64,000 nt of DNA from Mycobacterium sp. 1164966.3 (lineage in GTDB: Bacteria; Actinomycetota; Actinomycetes; Mycobacteriales; Mycobacteriaceae). The stretch spans positions 62,001-126,000 of the forward strand of contig NZ_LZSG01000070.1 of the NCBI RefSeq assembly GCF_001665395.1, read 5' to 3'. Positions 26,907 to 33,983 of this stretch are shown here, piece by piece; the first letter of the stretch is position 1, and each line of letters starts with the position of its first letter. A program made the position numbers and the translations under genes. The notes under the pieces were generated by a model. That model was not told the origin of the DNA, ran no database searches, and worked only from the letters and a program-made list of their open reading frames with translations.

Positions 26907-27944
26907 GTGACGCAAGCGGCAACTCGACCGACGGCCGAAGCCGACCACGACGCGGACATCCTGGCCACCGCCCGCGAGCAAGTCCTGGAGCGCGGACAGG
27001 GATTGACCAAAGACCAGGTGCTGCACGTGCTGCAGCTGCCCGACGACCGGCTCGAGGAACTGTTGGCATTGGCCCACGAAGTACGGATGCGCTGGTGCGG
27101 ACCCGAGGTCGAGGTCGAGGGCATCATCAGCCTGAAAACCGGCGGTTGCCCAGAGGATTGCCATTTCTGCTCCCAGTCGGGGCTGTTCGCCTCGCCGGTG
27201 CGCAGCGCCTGGCTGGACATCCCGAGCCTGGTCGAGGCGGCCAAGCAGACCGCCAAGTCCGGCGCCACCGAGTTCTGCATCGTGGCCGCGGTACGCGGAC
27301 CCGACGAGCGGTTGATGGCACAGGTCGCGGCCGGAATCGAGGCCATTCGCGACGAAGTAGAGATCAACATCGCGTGCTCACTGGGAATGCTCAGTCCCGA
27401 GCAGGTGGACCGGCTCTCGGAGATGGGTGTGCACCGCTACAACCACAACCTCGAGACGGCGCGGTCGTTTTTCACCACTGTGGTGACTACCCACACCTGG
27501 GAGGAGCGCTGGCAGACGCTGTCGATGGTGCGCGACGCGGGGATGGAGGTGTGCTGCGGCGGAATCCTCGGCATGGGGGAGACGCTGGAGCAACGCGCGG
27601 AATTCGCCGCCGAGCTCGCGGAGCTGGGTCCTGACGAGGTGCCGTTGAACTTTCTCAATCCGCGGCCCGGCACCCCGTTCGGCGACCTCGAGGTAATGCC
27701 GGCCAGCGAAGCCCTCAAGTCGGTGGCCGCCTTCCGGCTGGCGTTGCCGCGCACCATGCTTCGTTTCGCCGGTGGCCGCGAGATCACCCTGGGCGACCTC
27801 GGTGCCAAGCAGGGCATCCTGGGCGGCATCAACGCGGTCATCGTCGGCAACTACCTGACCACTTTGGGTCGTCCGGCCGAGGCCGACCTGGAACTGCTCG
27901 ACGACCTGCAGATGCCGATCAAGGCGCTCAACGCCAGTTTGTAA
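26907..27944 (+). CDS. bioB: Biotin synthase
   Basis: BioB is a radical-SAM enzyme that inserts sulfur into dethiobiotin. The 345-residue product has the radical-SAM triad in CPEDCHFCSQS and the VRMRWCGPEVEVEGIISLKTGG lead-in. Further Cys residues (ACSLGML, EVCCGGILGMGE) and the late Arg (GGREITLG) belong to the second cluster and SAM site. The GTG at 26907 follows an AGGGGAG Shine-Dalgarno by 7 bases and gives MTQAATRPT, the mycobacterial start; the upstream extension is not needed. Mycobacterial BioB needs auxiliary protein BsaP, encoded here 1.8 kb downstream instead of next door. Confidence 0.96.
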   Translation: MTQAATRPTAEADHDADILATAREQVLERGQGLTKDQVLHVLQLPDDRLEELLALAHEVRMRWCGPEVEVEGIISLKTGGCPEDCHFCSQSGLFASPVRSAWLDIPSLVEAAKQTAKSGATEFCIVAAVRGPDERLMAQVAAGIEAIRDEVEINIACSLGMLSPEQVDRLSEMGVHRYNHNLETARSFFTTVVTTHTWEERWQTLSMVRDAGMEVCCGGILGMGETLEQRAEFAAELAELGPDEVPLNFLNPRPGTPFGDLEVMPASEALKSVAAFRLALPRTMLRFAGGREITLGDLGAKQGILGGINAVIVGNYLTTLGRPAEADLELLDDLQMPIKALNASL

Positions 27945-27970
27945 AGAGGACCGACGAGCGTCAGCCTCGA

Positions 27971-28687
27971 CTAGCCCGAGGCGCCGCTGTTGTGCCTTTC
28001 GGCAGGCGCGGCCTGCGGCAGCCTTACCGAGACCGTCAGAATTTCGTCGCGGTAGCTGACGTCGACGTCTTTTGCAGGATCGATACCGGGCAGTTCGGCC
28101 CGGATCTCGTAGCGGCCGTCGTTCATCTTGTCTTCGAGCCGGATCAGCTGACCGCCGGAAACATCGGTTTGCAGCGCCGGCCACGACGGAGAACCATCTA
28201 GCCACGGTGACAACTCGGGCCAGCGCGAGTCGGATTGCGCCCCAACGGCACTCACGGCCCGCCCAGGTGCGACGCGAGCCGCCGGGCTCTCCCAGGTCGT
28301 TACTGCCCAGATGACGAAAAGGTCCAGTGCGATCTGCACAATCGCCCAGATCGGGTAGTGCGGAAGAAATAGGAACTGGCTCATGATCGACACCGAGGCG
28401 ATGATGGTGGCGGCCACGCGTGCCCATGTCGTACCCCAGAACAGTCCGAACGCCACGAGACTGACCAGGATGCCCTCGACGATGTTGATCCACCCCCAAG
28501 CGGTGCGACTGAACACGTACGAGTAGTCCGGATCAGCGACGATTCTCCGGTCGTGGGCCAGCGTCCGAATGCCCAGGAAAATGGTCGCCACCGCAGACAC
28601 CAACATCACGGCGGCTGCCGCGTAGAGCCCGACGCGGGACAAAATTTCTCGAGGTGAACGCCTGTCCGCACTTGGATGCTGGGTCAC
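27971..28687 (-). CDS. Four-span membrane protein fused to a shortened Hsp20-like domain
   Basis: The 238-residue product has four membrane segments (residues ~20-145; WGWINIVEGILVSLVAFGLFWGTTWAR is typical of the DUF7144-type membrane domain). A ~40-residue linker follows, then RLEDKMNDGRYEIRAELPGIDPAKDVDV, which matches the start of small heat-shock proteins. The alpha-crystallin domain should then run ~80 residues. Instead DVSYRDEILTVSVRLPQAAPAERHNSG looks like its first strands joined directly to its last (ILTVSV). An internal deletion or a minimal domain would explain this. A stress-linked membrane role is inferred. Confidence 0.75.
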   Translation of the reverse strand: MTQHPSADRRSPREILSRVGLYAAAAVMLVSAVATIFLGIRTLAHDRRIVADPDYSYVFSRTAWGWINIVEGILVSLVAFGLFWGTTWARVAATIIASVSIMSQFLFLPHYPIWAIVQIALDLFVIWAVTTWESPAARVAPGRAVSAVGAQSDSRWPELSPWLDGSPSWPALQTDVSGGQLIRLEDKMNDGRYEIRAELPGIDPAKDVDVSYRDEILTVSVRLPQAAPAERHNSGASG

Positions 28688-28864
28688 GACCGGCCTCCTG
28701 GACTTTAGAAACTGGCAATGCGCTCAAAACTCGCTCGCGGATGCCCACCCGCGGCCTCACGAATTTCATCATCTAACTCGGCGGCGATGTGGTGCAAATA
28801 AGACAGCTAATCACCACCGGCATACCGCACCGACGAGAGTCCGGGCACCTCTGCGGTGGCCGCG

Positions 28865-29425
28865 TCAGGTGTGGATGATCCAGCCGGCTTCGGTGTAGGG
28901 CGCGGGTTGCGCGGGATCGTTGATCGTGATGTACAGGTCGCCTGCCGTCGGCATGGTGAAGCCGACGAATCCATGCGCGGACTGGCCGTCGTGAAGGCCG
29001 CCCGCTTGCAGCGGGGGCATCTTGTTGAGCCTTTGGTAGTCGACCGCAAGCGTTGCCGGCTGGGGCGCATCGTCGGGATGGGTCCATGGCTGATTGCCGC
29101 CGCCGGATCCGGCGAATATATAGCGCTGGTCGAACTGGAAGAATCGGTGGGACGTCGCCGTGATCGTCAGTTCCACCACGTTGCATCCGGAGTCAGACGC
29201 CGGATTAGCAAAATGGGAGGCGCACCCCGGCGGTAACCGCGTTGCACTGTTGACAGTGATGTCGGCGGTCGCGCCGCTGGCCGATCGCACATGCACGGGC
29301 TCGCCCATCTGACCGATCGGGAACGGTGGACTGTCGGATGTGGGGTCAGCCGAACCGGTGGGACACGAGCATGCGGCGATGACCACGGCGATCGCGGCCG
29401 CGGCAATTACAGATTCCGCGCGCAC
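28865..29425 (-). CDS. Small secreted protein or lipoprotein of unknown function
   Basis: The 186-residue product has a hydrophobic signal ending AVVIAACSC, where IAAC can serve as a lipobox (Cys near residue 19). The mature part is beta-rich with two further cysteines about 13 apart (PPGCASHF and DSGCNVVELTITA), which may form a disulfide. FVGFTMPTAGDLYITI is followed by the final strand. This resembles secreted immunoglobulin-like mycobacterial antigens in composition, but I cannot assign a family. The gene lies in the segment that splits bioB from bsaP. Confidence 0.65.
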   Translation of the reverse strand: MRAESVIAAAAIAVVIAACSCPTGSADPTSDSPPFPIGQMGEPVHVRSASGATADITVNSATRLPPGCASHFANPASDSGCNVVELTITATSHRFFQFDQRYIFAGSGGGNQPWTHPDDAPQPATLAVDYQRLNKMPPLQAGGLHDGQSAHGFVGFTMPTAGDLYITINDPAQPAPYTEAGWIIHT

Positions 29426-29480
29426 TCCGGGAGGTTACCGCAGCGCTGCGGCTTAAAACCACTGGCACCGCTGCACCCAT

Positions 29481-29747
29481 CCAGTTCCCCGCGAGCTGAC
29501 CCTGCTACTGTCGGCCGCCGTGGCGCGCTACCCATCGGAGTGGCTTATACCCAGGTCAATCAACGGCGGCGATCGGCCTTGCTCCCCGAACATCCGCTTC
29601 TGCGGGCAGGCGCGCCTGCGTCACACCACCGCGGCGACGACACTGGACGTCTATGGACATTTGTGGCCGGACGCCGATGAGTCCACCAGGGCGGCCGTCG
29701 GTGCCGCGAAGCCCGATGCTAACCGGGACCGTAGGTCAGGGGGTTAG
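29481..29747 (+). pseudogene. Tyrosine recombinase (phage integrase) remnant
   Basis: Two integrase pieces lie in one frame. PVPRELTLLLSAAVARYPSEWL (from 29481) resembles the strand/helix before the RHxxR box. QARLRHTTAATTLDVYGHLW followed by PDADESTRAAV (~29616-29700) is the C-terminal end with the active-site Tyr. The segment between, which should hold the catalytic Arg and HxxR, is replaced by unrelated sequence, and the N-terminal two thirds are missing. A TAA lies just upstream. It is therefore inactive and marks a past integration next to bsaP. Confidence 0.75.
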
Positions 29748-29750
29748 CTG

Positions 29751-29954
29751 ATGTCTGATCCGGTCTACAACGTCTACACCGGCGAACTGGCGGGCACGTC
29801 CAGCCCTACGGCAGCTCAGTTGGGCCTCGAGCCGCCCAGGTTCTGCGCCCAATGCGGACGCCGGATGATCGTGCAGGTCCGCCCCGACGGCTGGCGGGCG
29901 CAGTGCTCGCGGCATGGACAGGTGGACTCCGCCGACGCGGAGGCGCAGCGGTGA
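29751..29954 (+). CDS. bsaP: Biotin synthase auxiliary protein
   Basis: The 67-residue product matches M. tuberculosis Rv1590, which was reported as a factor that mycobacterial BioB needs to convert dethiobiotin to biotin. It has VYNVYTGELAGTSSPTAAQLGLEPPRFCAQCGRRM with a CxxC pair, then WRAQCSRHG with a third Cys and a His, a possible iron-sulfur or metal site. A good Shine-Dalgarno (AGGGGG) precedes the ATG. Its GTGA overlap with the next gene forms a small operon. In M. tuberculosis it is directly downstream of bioB; here about 1.8 kb separates them. Confidence 0.85.
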   Translation: MSDPVYNVYTGELAGTSSPTAAQLGLEPPRFCAQCGRRMIVQVRPDGWRAQCSRHGQVDSADAEAQR

Positions 29955-30610
29955 CGGGCTATTCCGCTCACGCGCCTGCCGGCGGCCCGCAGACGTCGCC
30001 GGCCCGCGCGGCCACGATTGTGGCGGTTGCCCTGGCGGCGAGCGGGCTGGTGATCGGCGGGCTGTGGGCCTGGATCGCCCCGCCGATCCATGCGGTGGTG
30101 GCGATCACTCGCAGCGGTGAGCGGGTGCACGACTACTTGGGTACCGAATCTCAGCACTTCTTCGTCGCGCCGACTCTGCTGATCGGTCTGTTCACGGTAA
30201 TTGCGGTGGTGGCGCCGGTCCTGCTCTGGCAGTGGCGGGAGCAACGGGGGCCCCACATGGTGCTTGGCCTGCTGATCGGCCTGGTAACCGCGGTGGCCGT
30301 GGCGGCAGCGGTGGGAGCGGTCCTGGTTCGGTTGCGCTACGGCGAGTTGAATTTCGACGCTGTCCCGCTCAGCGGTGAGCACCGGATCGCGTACGTCATC
30401 CAGGCGCCGCCGGTGTTTTACGCACACAAGCCGCTGCAGATGGCGGCCACGCTGTTGTGGCCCGCGGCCACCGCGTGCCTGGTGTATGCCGTGTTTGCAG
30501 CCGCCAGTGCCCGCGACGACCTCGGGGGCCTTCCGGTCGCGGATCAGCCGGCGGCCACTTCAGCGGTGGCGCGGGTGCAGCCGGAAGCACCGGAAGGGGC
30601 CGTCTCATAA
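29951..30610 (+). CDS. DUF2567 family membrane protein
   Basis: The 219-residue product (GTG start inside the bsaP stop, GTGA) has four membrane segments: TIVAVALAASGLVIGGLWAWIAPP, PTLLIGLFTVIAVVAPVLLW, MVLGLLIGLVTAVAVAAAVGAVL and LLWPAATACLVYAVFAAASA. An extracytoplasmic loop lies between the first two. It corresponds to Rv1591 by position and form. No enzymatic motif is seen. Its last 6 bases overlap the convergent lipase gene. Confidence 0.8.
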   Translation: MTGYSAHAPAGGPQTSPARAATIVAVALAASGLVIGGLWAWIAPPIHAVVAITRSGERVHDYLGTESQHFFVAPTLLIGLFTVIAVVAPVLLWQWREQRGPHMVLGLLIGLVTAVAVAAAVGAVLVRLRYGELNFDAVPLSGEHRIAYVIQAPPVFYAHKPLQMAATLLWPAATACLVYAVFAAASARDDLGGLPVADQPAATSAVARVQPEAPEGAVS

Positions 30611-31945
30611 CGGGCGGCGCGGCACCCTTCTGCCGGTAATGACCTTGGCCGCGATCCCAGCCAGCCGCACCATGCCGGCGTAGGTCATCGGGTTGAACGC
30701 CGTGGGCCAAGTGGTCCTGATGAGGTGGTCGGTCAATGGGCGGCGCGCAAAGCGGTCGGTGAGCCAGCGCAACGTCATGGGCGCGGACAGCGGGTGCAGC
30801 ATCATGTGCTCGTTGAACGCGTCGCGGTGGTAGGTGACATCAGCGCCGCCGGCCGAGTAGGCGTCGGCCAGCGCGTCGATGTCGTCGACGTCGATGAGGT
30901 AGTCATGCACGGCCTGCACGATCAACACCGGCGGTGTGGGCACTGCGCTGCCCAGCTTGATGGCCTCGAAGACGTGCGAAATCTCCGGTCTGGCCAGGGT
31001 GTCTTCCAGCGGCTCGTCGAGAAAGTCGCCCATGTTCTTGCCCGCCATCCGGATGACCGCTTCGGCCGTCGTCATCTTCTTCAGCCGGTCGAGCAGGTCG
31101 CGACCCTCGTCGTTGGTGTGCTCCTTGATCACCCGATCCAGGTCCGGGTAGGCGTGCTGCAGCGCGGAAACCACCAATGCGGGCAAACCGGCCAGGAAGG
31201 TGCCGTTCAGTCGGCGGAAGGTATGGCCCAGGTCGCCGACCGGCGATCCCAGCACCGCTCCGACGATGTCCAGGTCCGGGGCGTACTCGCCGCACACTTC
31301 GGCGGCCCAAGCGCTGGCGAGGCCTCCTCCGGAGTATCCCCACAACCCGACGGGCGCCTCCGGGGACAGCCCGAGGCGTTCGGAACTCAGCGCGGCGCGG
31401 ACACCGTCGAGCACCCGATAGCCGGGTTCATACGGCACGCCCCACATACCGTGCACGCCCTCATGGTCAGGTACCGAAACCGCCCATCCTTCGGCGACGG
31501 CGGCGGTGATCAGCAACAGCTCCAACTGGCTTATCGAGCCGAGAGCCTTGGCCCTGCGTCGCAGGGCGTAGGACGGAAAGCAGCGTGACGACACCGCGTC
31601 GATCGCGCACTGGTAGGACAGCAGTGGGCAAATCTCGCCGGGAGCACGCTGGGCGGGCACGATCACCGTGGTCACCGTGGCCTCGGGCCGGCCGTTGAGG
31701 TCCATTGTTCGGTACAGCAGCTGCGTGGCAGTGATGCGCTGCGGGATCAGCCCCAAGAAGGCCAGCTCAACGTCGCGCGAACGCAGCACCGTCCCTGGTT
31801 CGGCGTGCTGGAAGCCCGGTGGGGGCAGGTAGAAGGGATCGTCGGAAGGCAGGAGCGGCCGTACCTTGCGCTGCAAGTCTTCGTGTGGCGGGCGGCCGAT
31901 CCACTCAGCGCCAGTCGCACTTGCCAGGTTGCCGAGCTCGACCAT
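30605..31945 (-). CDS. Lipase/esterase of the secretory-lipase (LIP) family
   Basis: The 446-residue product is an alpha/beta hydrolase with the nucleophile elbow GLWGYSGGGLAS (Ser near residue 200). Other marks are DHEGVHGMWGVPYEPGYRVLDGVRA, the late Asp region VLIVQAVHDYLIDVDDIDAL and catalytic His in FNEHMMLHPLS. This is the LIP family typified by fungal secretory lipases. It corresponds to Rv1592c. No signal peptide is evident at the ATG used. The promoter side has a pair of 9-base direct repeats. Confidence 0.88.
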   Translation of the reverse strand: MVELGNLASATGAEWIGRPPHEDLQRKVRPLLPSDDPFYLPPPGFQHAEPGTVLRSRDVELAFLGLIPQRITATQLLYRTMDLNGRPEATVTTVIVPAQRAPGEICPLLSYQCAIDAVSSRCFPSYALRRRAKALGSISQLELLLITAAVAEGWAVSVPDHEGVHGMWGVPYEPGYRVLDGVRAALSSERLGLSPEAPVGLWGYSGGGLASAWAAEVCGEYAPDLDIVGAVLGSPVGDLGHTFRRLNGTFLAGLPALVVSALQHAYPDLDRVIKEHTNDEGRDLLDRLKKMTTAEAVIRMAGKNMGDFLDEPLEDTLARPEISHVFEAIKLGSAVPTPPVLIVQAVHDYLIDVDDIDALADAYSAGGADVTYHRDAFNEHMMLHPLSAPMTLRWLTDRFARRPLTDHLIRTTWPTAFNPMTYAGMVRLAGIAAKVITGRRVPRRPL

Positions 31946-31989
31946 TGAGGCTCCCTTCGTGGGTCAGCCGTAGGTCCTCGGCGCCCGTC

Positions 31990-32009
31990 TCTTACTAATT
32001 TCTTACTAA
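31990..32009 (-). promoter_or_regulatory. Tandem 9-base repeats upstream of the lipase gene
   Basis: On the minus strand TTAGTAAGA occurs twice with an 11-base period (31990-31998 and 32001-32009), about one DNA turn, roughly 45 bases before the lipase start. The AT-rich repeats contrast with the surroundings. They look like a tandem binding site for an activator or repressor that cannot be identified here. Confidence 0.4.
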
Positions 32010-32153
32010 ATGTACCGGTGCCGATGCAAACTATGGTGCACGAATCGCCGTGTGGCCCGTCACAGCCCCCTTGAGCTTGCGGCCCGCTGCTCCGTGCCGA
32101 TCGGCGCGTCGAACGTGCCGCCCACGCTCGGCGCGGAAGGCTGGAACCCGCTG

Positions 32154-32876
32154 CTAGCCGGCGAGTCCGGAAGGTCCCGGAGGTCTTAGCGCGGCAAACT
32201 CGTCGGTGACCCGTAGCTGGGAATCGGTGAACTGGTACAGGGCGGCCGGACGTCCTCCGCTGCGGCCGGACGCGGCCACGGTGCCGGTCGCGGTGATGAC
32301 GCCGCGGCGTGCCAGCACCCGTTGCAGATTCGTCGCGTCGACCTGGTAGTCGAGAGCGGCGCCGTAAATGTCGCGCAGCGTCGAAAGGGCGAATTCCCTT
32401 GGTGCCAAGGCGAATCCGATGTTCGTGTAGGACATCTTGGCGACCAGTCTGGCCCGCGCGTGCGTGACCATCGGGCCGTGATCGAACGCCATGGGCGGCA
32501 GCGAGCTGACCGGGTGCCAACGGGTATCCGGCGGCAGTTCCGGCGTGGCGGGGGAGGGCACCAGGCCCAGGAAGGTCGACGCGATCATCCGGGTGCCGGG
32601 CACCCGTTTCGGGTCCGAGAACACCGCGAGCTGCTCGAGATGAGCGACTTCTCGCAGGTCGACCTTCTCGGCCAGTTGACGGCGAACAGAAGTGGTCATG
32701 TCCTCGTCGTTGCGCAGCCGCCCGCCGGGCAGCGACCACGCGCCGCGTTGCGGCTCCCTGGCGCGTTGCCATAACAACACGTTCAGCTGCGGCTTTTCGG
32801 TGCTCGAGGCCCCGGGGGCCGGGCGAACCTGGAACACGACCGCGAGCACTTCGTGCGAGGTGCTACCATTGGGCAT
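32154..32876 (-). CDS. nrtR: NrtR-type Nudix-related transcriptional regulator of NAD synthesis
   Basis: The 240-residue product has an N-terminal Nudix domain (~1-150) and a C-terminal winged helix (~155-225: ALDYQVDATNLQRVLARRGVI). The Nudix box is degenerate: GGRLRNDEDMTTSVRRQLAEKV lacks the REUXEE glutamates, as expected for regulators that sense ADP-ribose or related NAD metabolites instead of hydrolysing them. It diverges from nadABC across a 48-base gap with a strong inverted repeat. The ATG at 32876 gives the natural start; the longer open frame runs antisense through nadA. Confidence 0.9.
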   Translation of the reverse strand: MPNGSTSHEVLAVVFQVRPAPGASSTEKPQLNVLLWQRAREPQRGAWSLPGGRLRNDEDMTTSVRRQLAEKVDLREVAHLEQLAVFSDPKRVPGTRMIASTFLGLVPSPATPELPPDTRWHPVSSLPPMAFDHGPMVTHARARLVAKMSYTNIGFALAPREFALSTLRDIYGAALDYQVDATNLQRVLARRGVITATGTVAASGRSGGRPAALYQFTDSQLRVTDEFAALRPPGPSGLAG

Positions 32877-32899
32877 GTTTTCGATTATAAGTCGAAAAC
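32877..32899. promoter_or_regulatory. NrtR operator between nrtR and nadA
   Basis: GTTTTCGA (32877-32884) and TCGAAAAC (32892-32899) are perfect 8-bp arms around a 7-base AT-rich spacer. The repeat touches the nrtR start codon and lies 25 bases before nadA, so one bound dimer could repress both. NrtR sites are typically 21-23-bp palindromes in this position. Assignment to NrtR is by location. Confidence 0.75.
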
Positions 32900-32924
32900 C
32901 TCCTGGCGCGAAAGGAGCGGACCA

Positions 32925-33983
32925 ATGACGGTCCTGGATCCCACGGAGCCGCTCGATTGCGACGTGAGTGGCCTGCTGGCCGGCATCAGCGACTCCCCAA
33001 ACGGTTACTCCGGGGTCGACGGTGACGCGCAGTGGGCCGCCGAGATCCGCCGATTGGCGCAGGCGCGCAATGCCACCGTGCTGGCGCACAATTACCAACT
33101 TCCCGCGATTCAGGATGTCGCGGACCACGTGGGGGATTCGCTGGCGCTCTCGCGGATCGCCGCCGAGGCCGCCGAGGACACCATCGTGTTCTGCGGGGTG
33201 CACTTCATGGCCGAGACGGCCAAAATCCTCAGCCCCGACAAGACCGTGCTGATTCCCGATCAGCGTGCCGGTTGCTCGCTGGCCGATTCGATCAGCCCCG
33301 ACGAGCTGCGTGCTTGGAAGGACGAGCACCCCGACGCGGTCGTCGTCTCCTATGTCAACACCACGGCGGCGGTGAAGGCGCTCACCGACATCTGCTGCAC
33401 CTCTTCGAATGCGGTCGACGTGGTGGCCTCCATCGACCCCGACCGCGAAGTGCTGTTCTGTCCGGACCAGTTCCTGGGAGCCCACGTCCGCCGCGTGACC
33501 GGCCGCAAGAACATGCAGGTGTGGGCCGGCGAGTGCCATGTGCATGCCGGGATCAACGGCGACGAGCTCGCCGAGCAGGCTCGCGCCAATCCGGACGCGG
33601 AACTGTACGTGCACCCTGAATGTGGTTGTGCCACTTCGGCTTTATACCTGGCCGGTGAGGGGGCGTTTCCGGCCGACCGGGTGAAGATCCTCTCCACCGG
33701 CGGCATGCTCGACGCTGCACACCAGACCCACGCCCGCAAGGTCCTGGTCGCCACCGAGGTCGGCATGCTGCACCAGCTGCGCCGCGCGGCGCCGCGGGTC
33801 GACTTCCGGGCGGTCAACGACCGTGCTTCGTGCAAGTACATGAAGATGATCACCCCGGCGGCCTTGTTGCGCTGCCTGGTCGAGGGTGCCGACGAGGTTC
33901 ATGTCGACCCGCAAACCGCCGCGGCGGCCCGCCGCAGTGTGCAGCGCATGATTCAAATCGGGCAGCCGGGGGGCGGCGAATGA
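32925..33983 (+). CDS. nadA: Quinolinate synthase
   Basis: NadA condenses iminoaspartate with dihydroxyacetone phosphate to quinolinate and carries one [4Fe-4S] cluster. The 352-residue product has VLAHNYQLPAIQDVADHVGDSLALSR, FCGVHFMAETAKIL, the Cys in DICCTSSNA, WAGECHVHAG and VHPECGC, which supply the three cluster cysteines. The ATG at 32925 follows AAAGGAG. NadB overlaps it by 4 bases. Confidence 0.95.
   Translation: MTVLDPTEPLDCDVSGLLAGISDSPNGYSGVDGDAQWAAEIRRLAQARNATVLAHNYQLPAIQDVADHVGDSLALSRIAAEAAEDTIVFCGVHFMAETAKILSPDKTVLIPDQRAGCSLADSISPDELRAWKDEHPDAVVVSYVNTTAAVKALTDICCTSSNAVDVVASIDPDREVLFCPDQFLGAHVRRVTGRKNMQVWAGECHVHAGINGDELAEQARANPDAELYVHPECGCATSALYLAGEGAFPADRVKILSTGGMLDAAHQTHARKVLVATEVGMLHQLRRAAPRVDFRAVNDRASCKYMKMITPAALLRCLVEGADEVHVDPQTAAAARRSVQRMIQIGQPGGGE

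Noticed and set aside
32877..33614. Upstream extension of nrtR to 486 residues
   Set aside because: The added segment is antisense to nadA and would remove the shared operator region.
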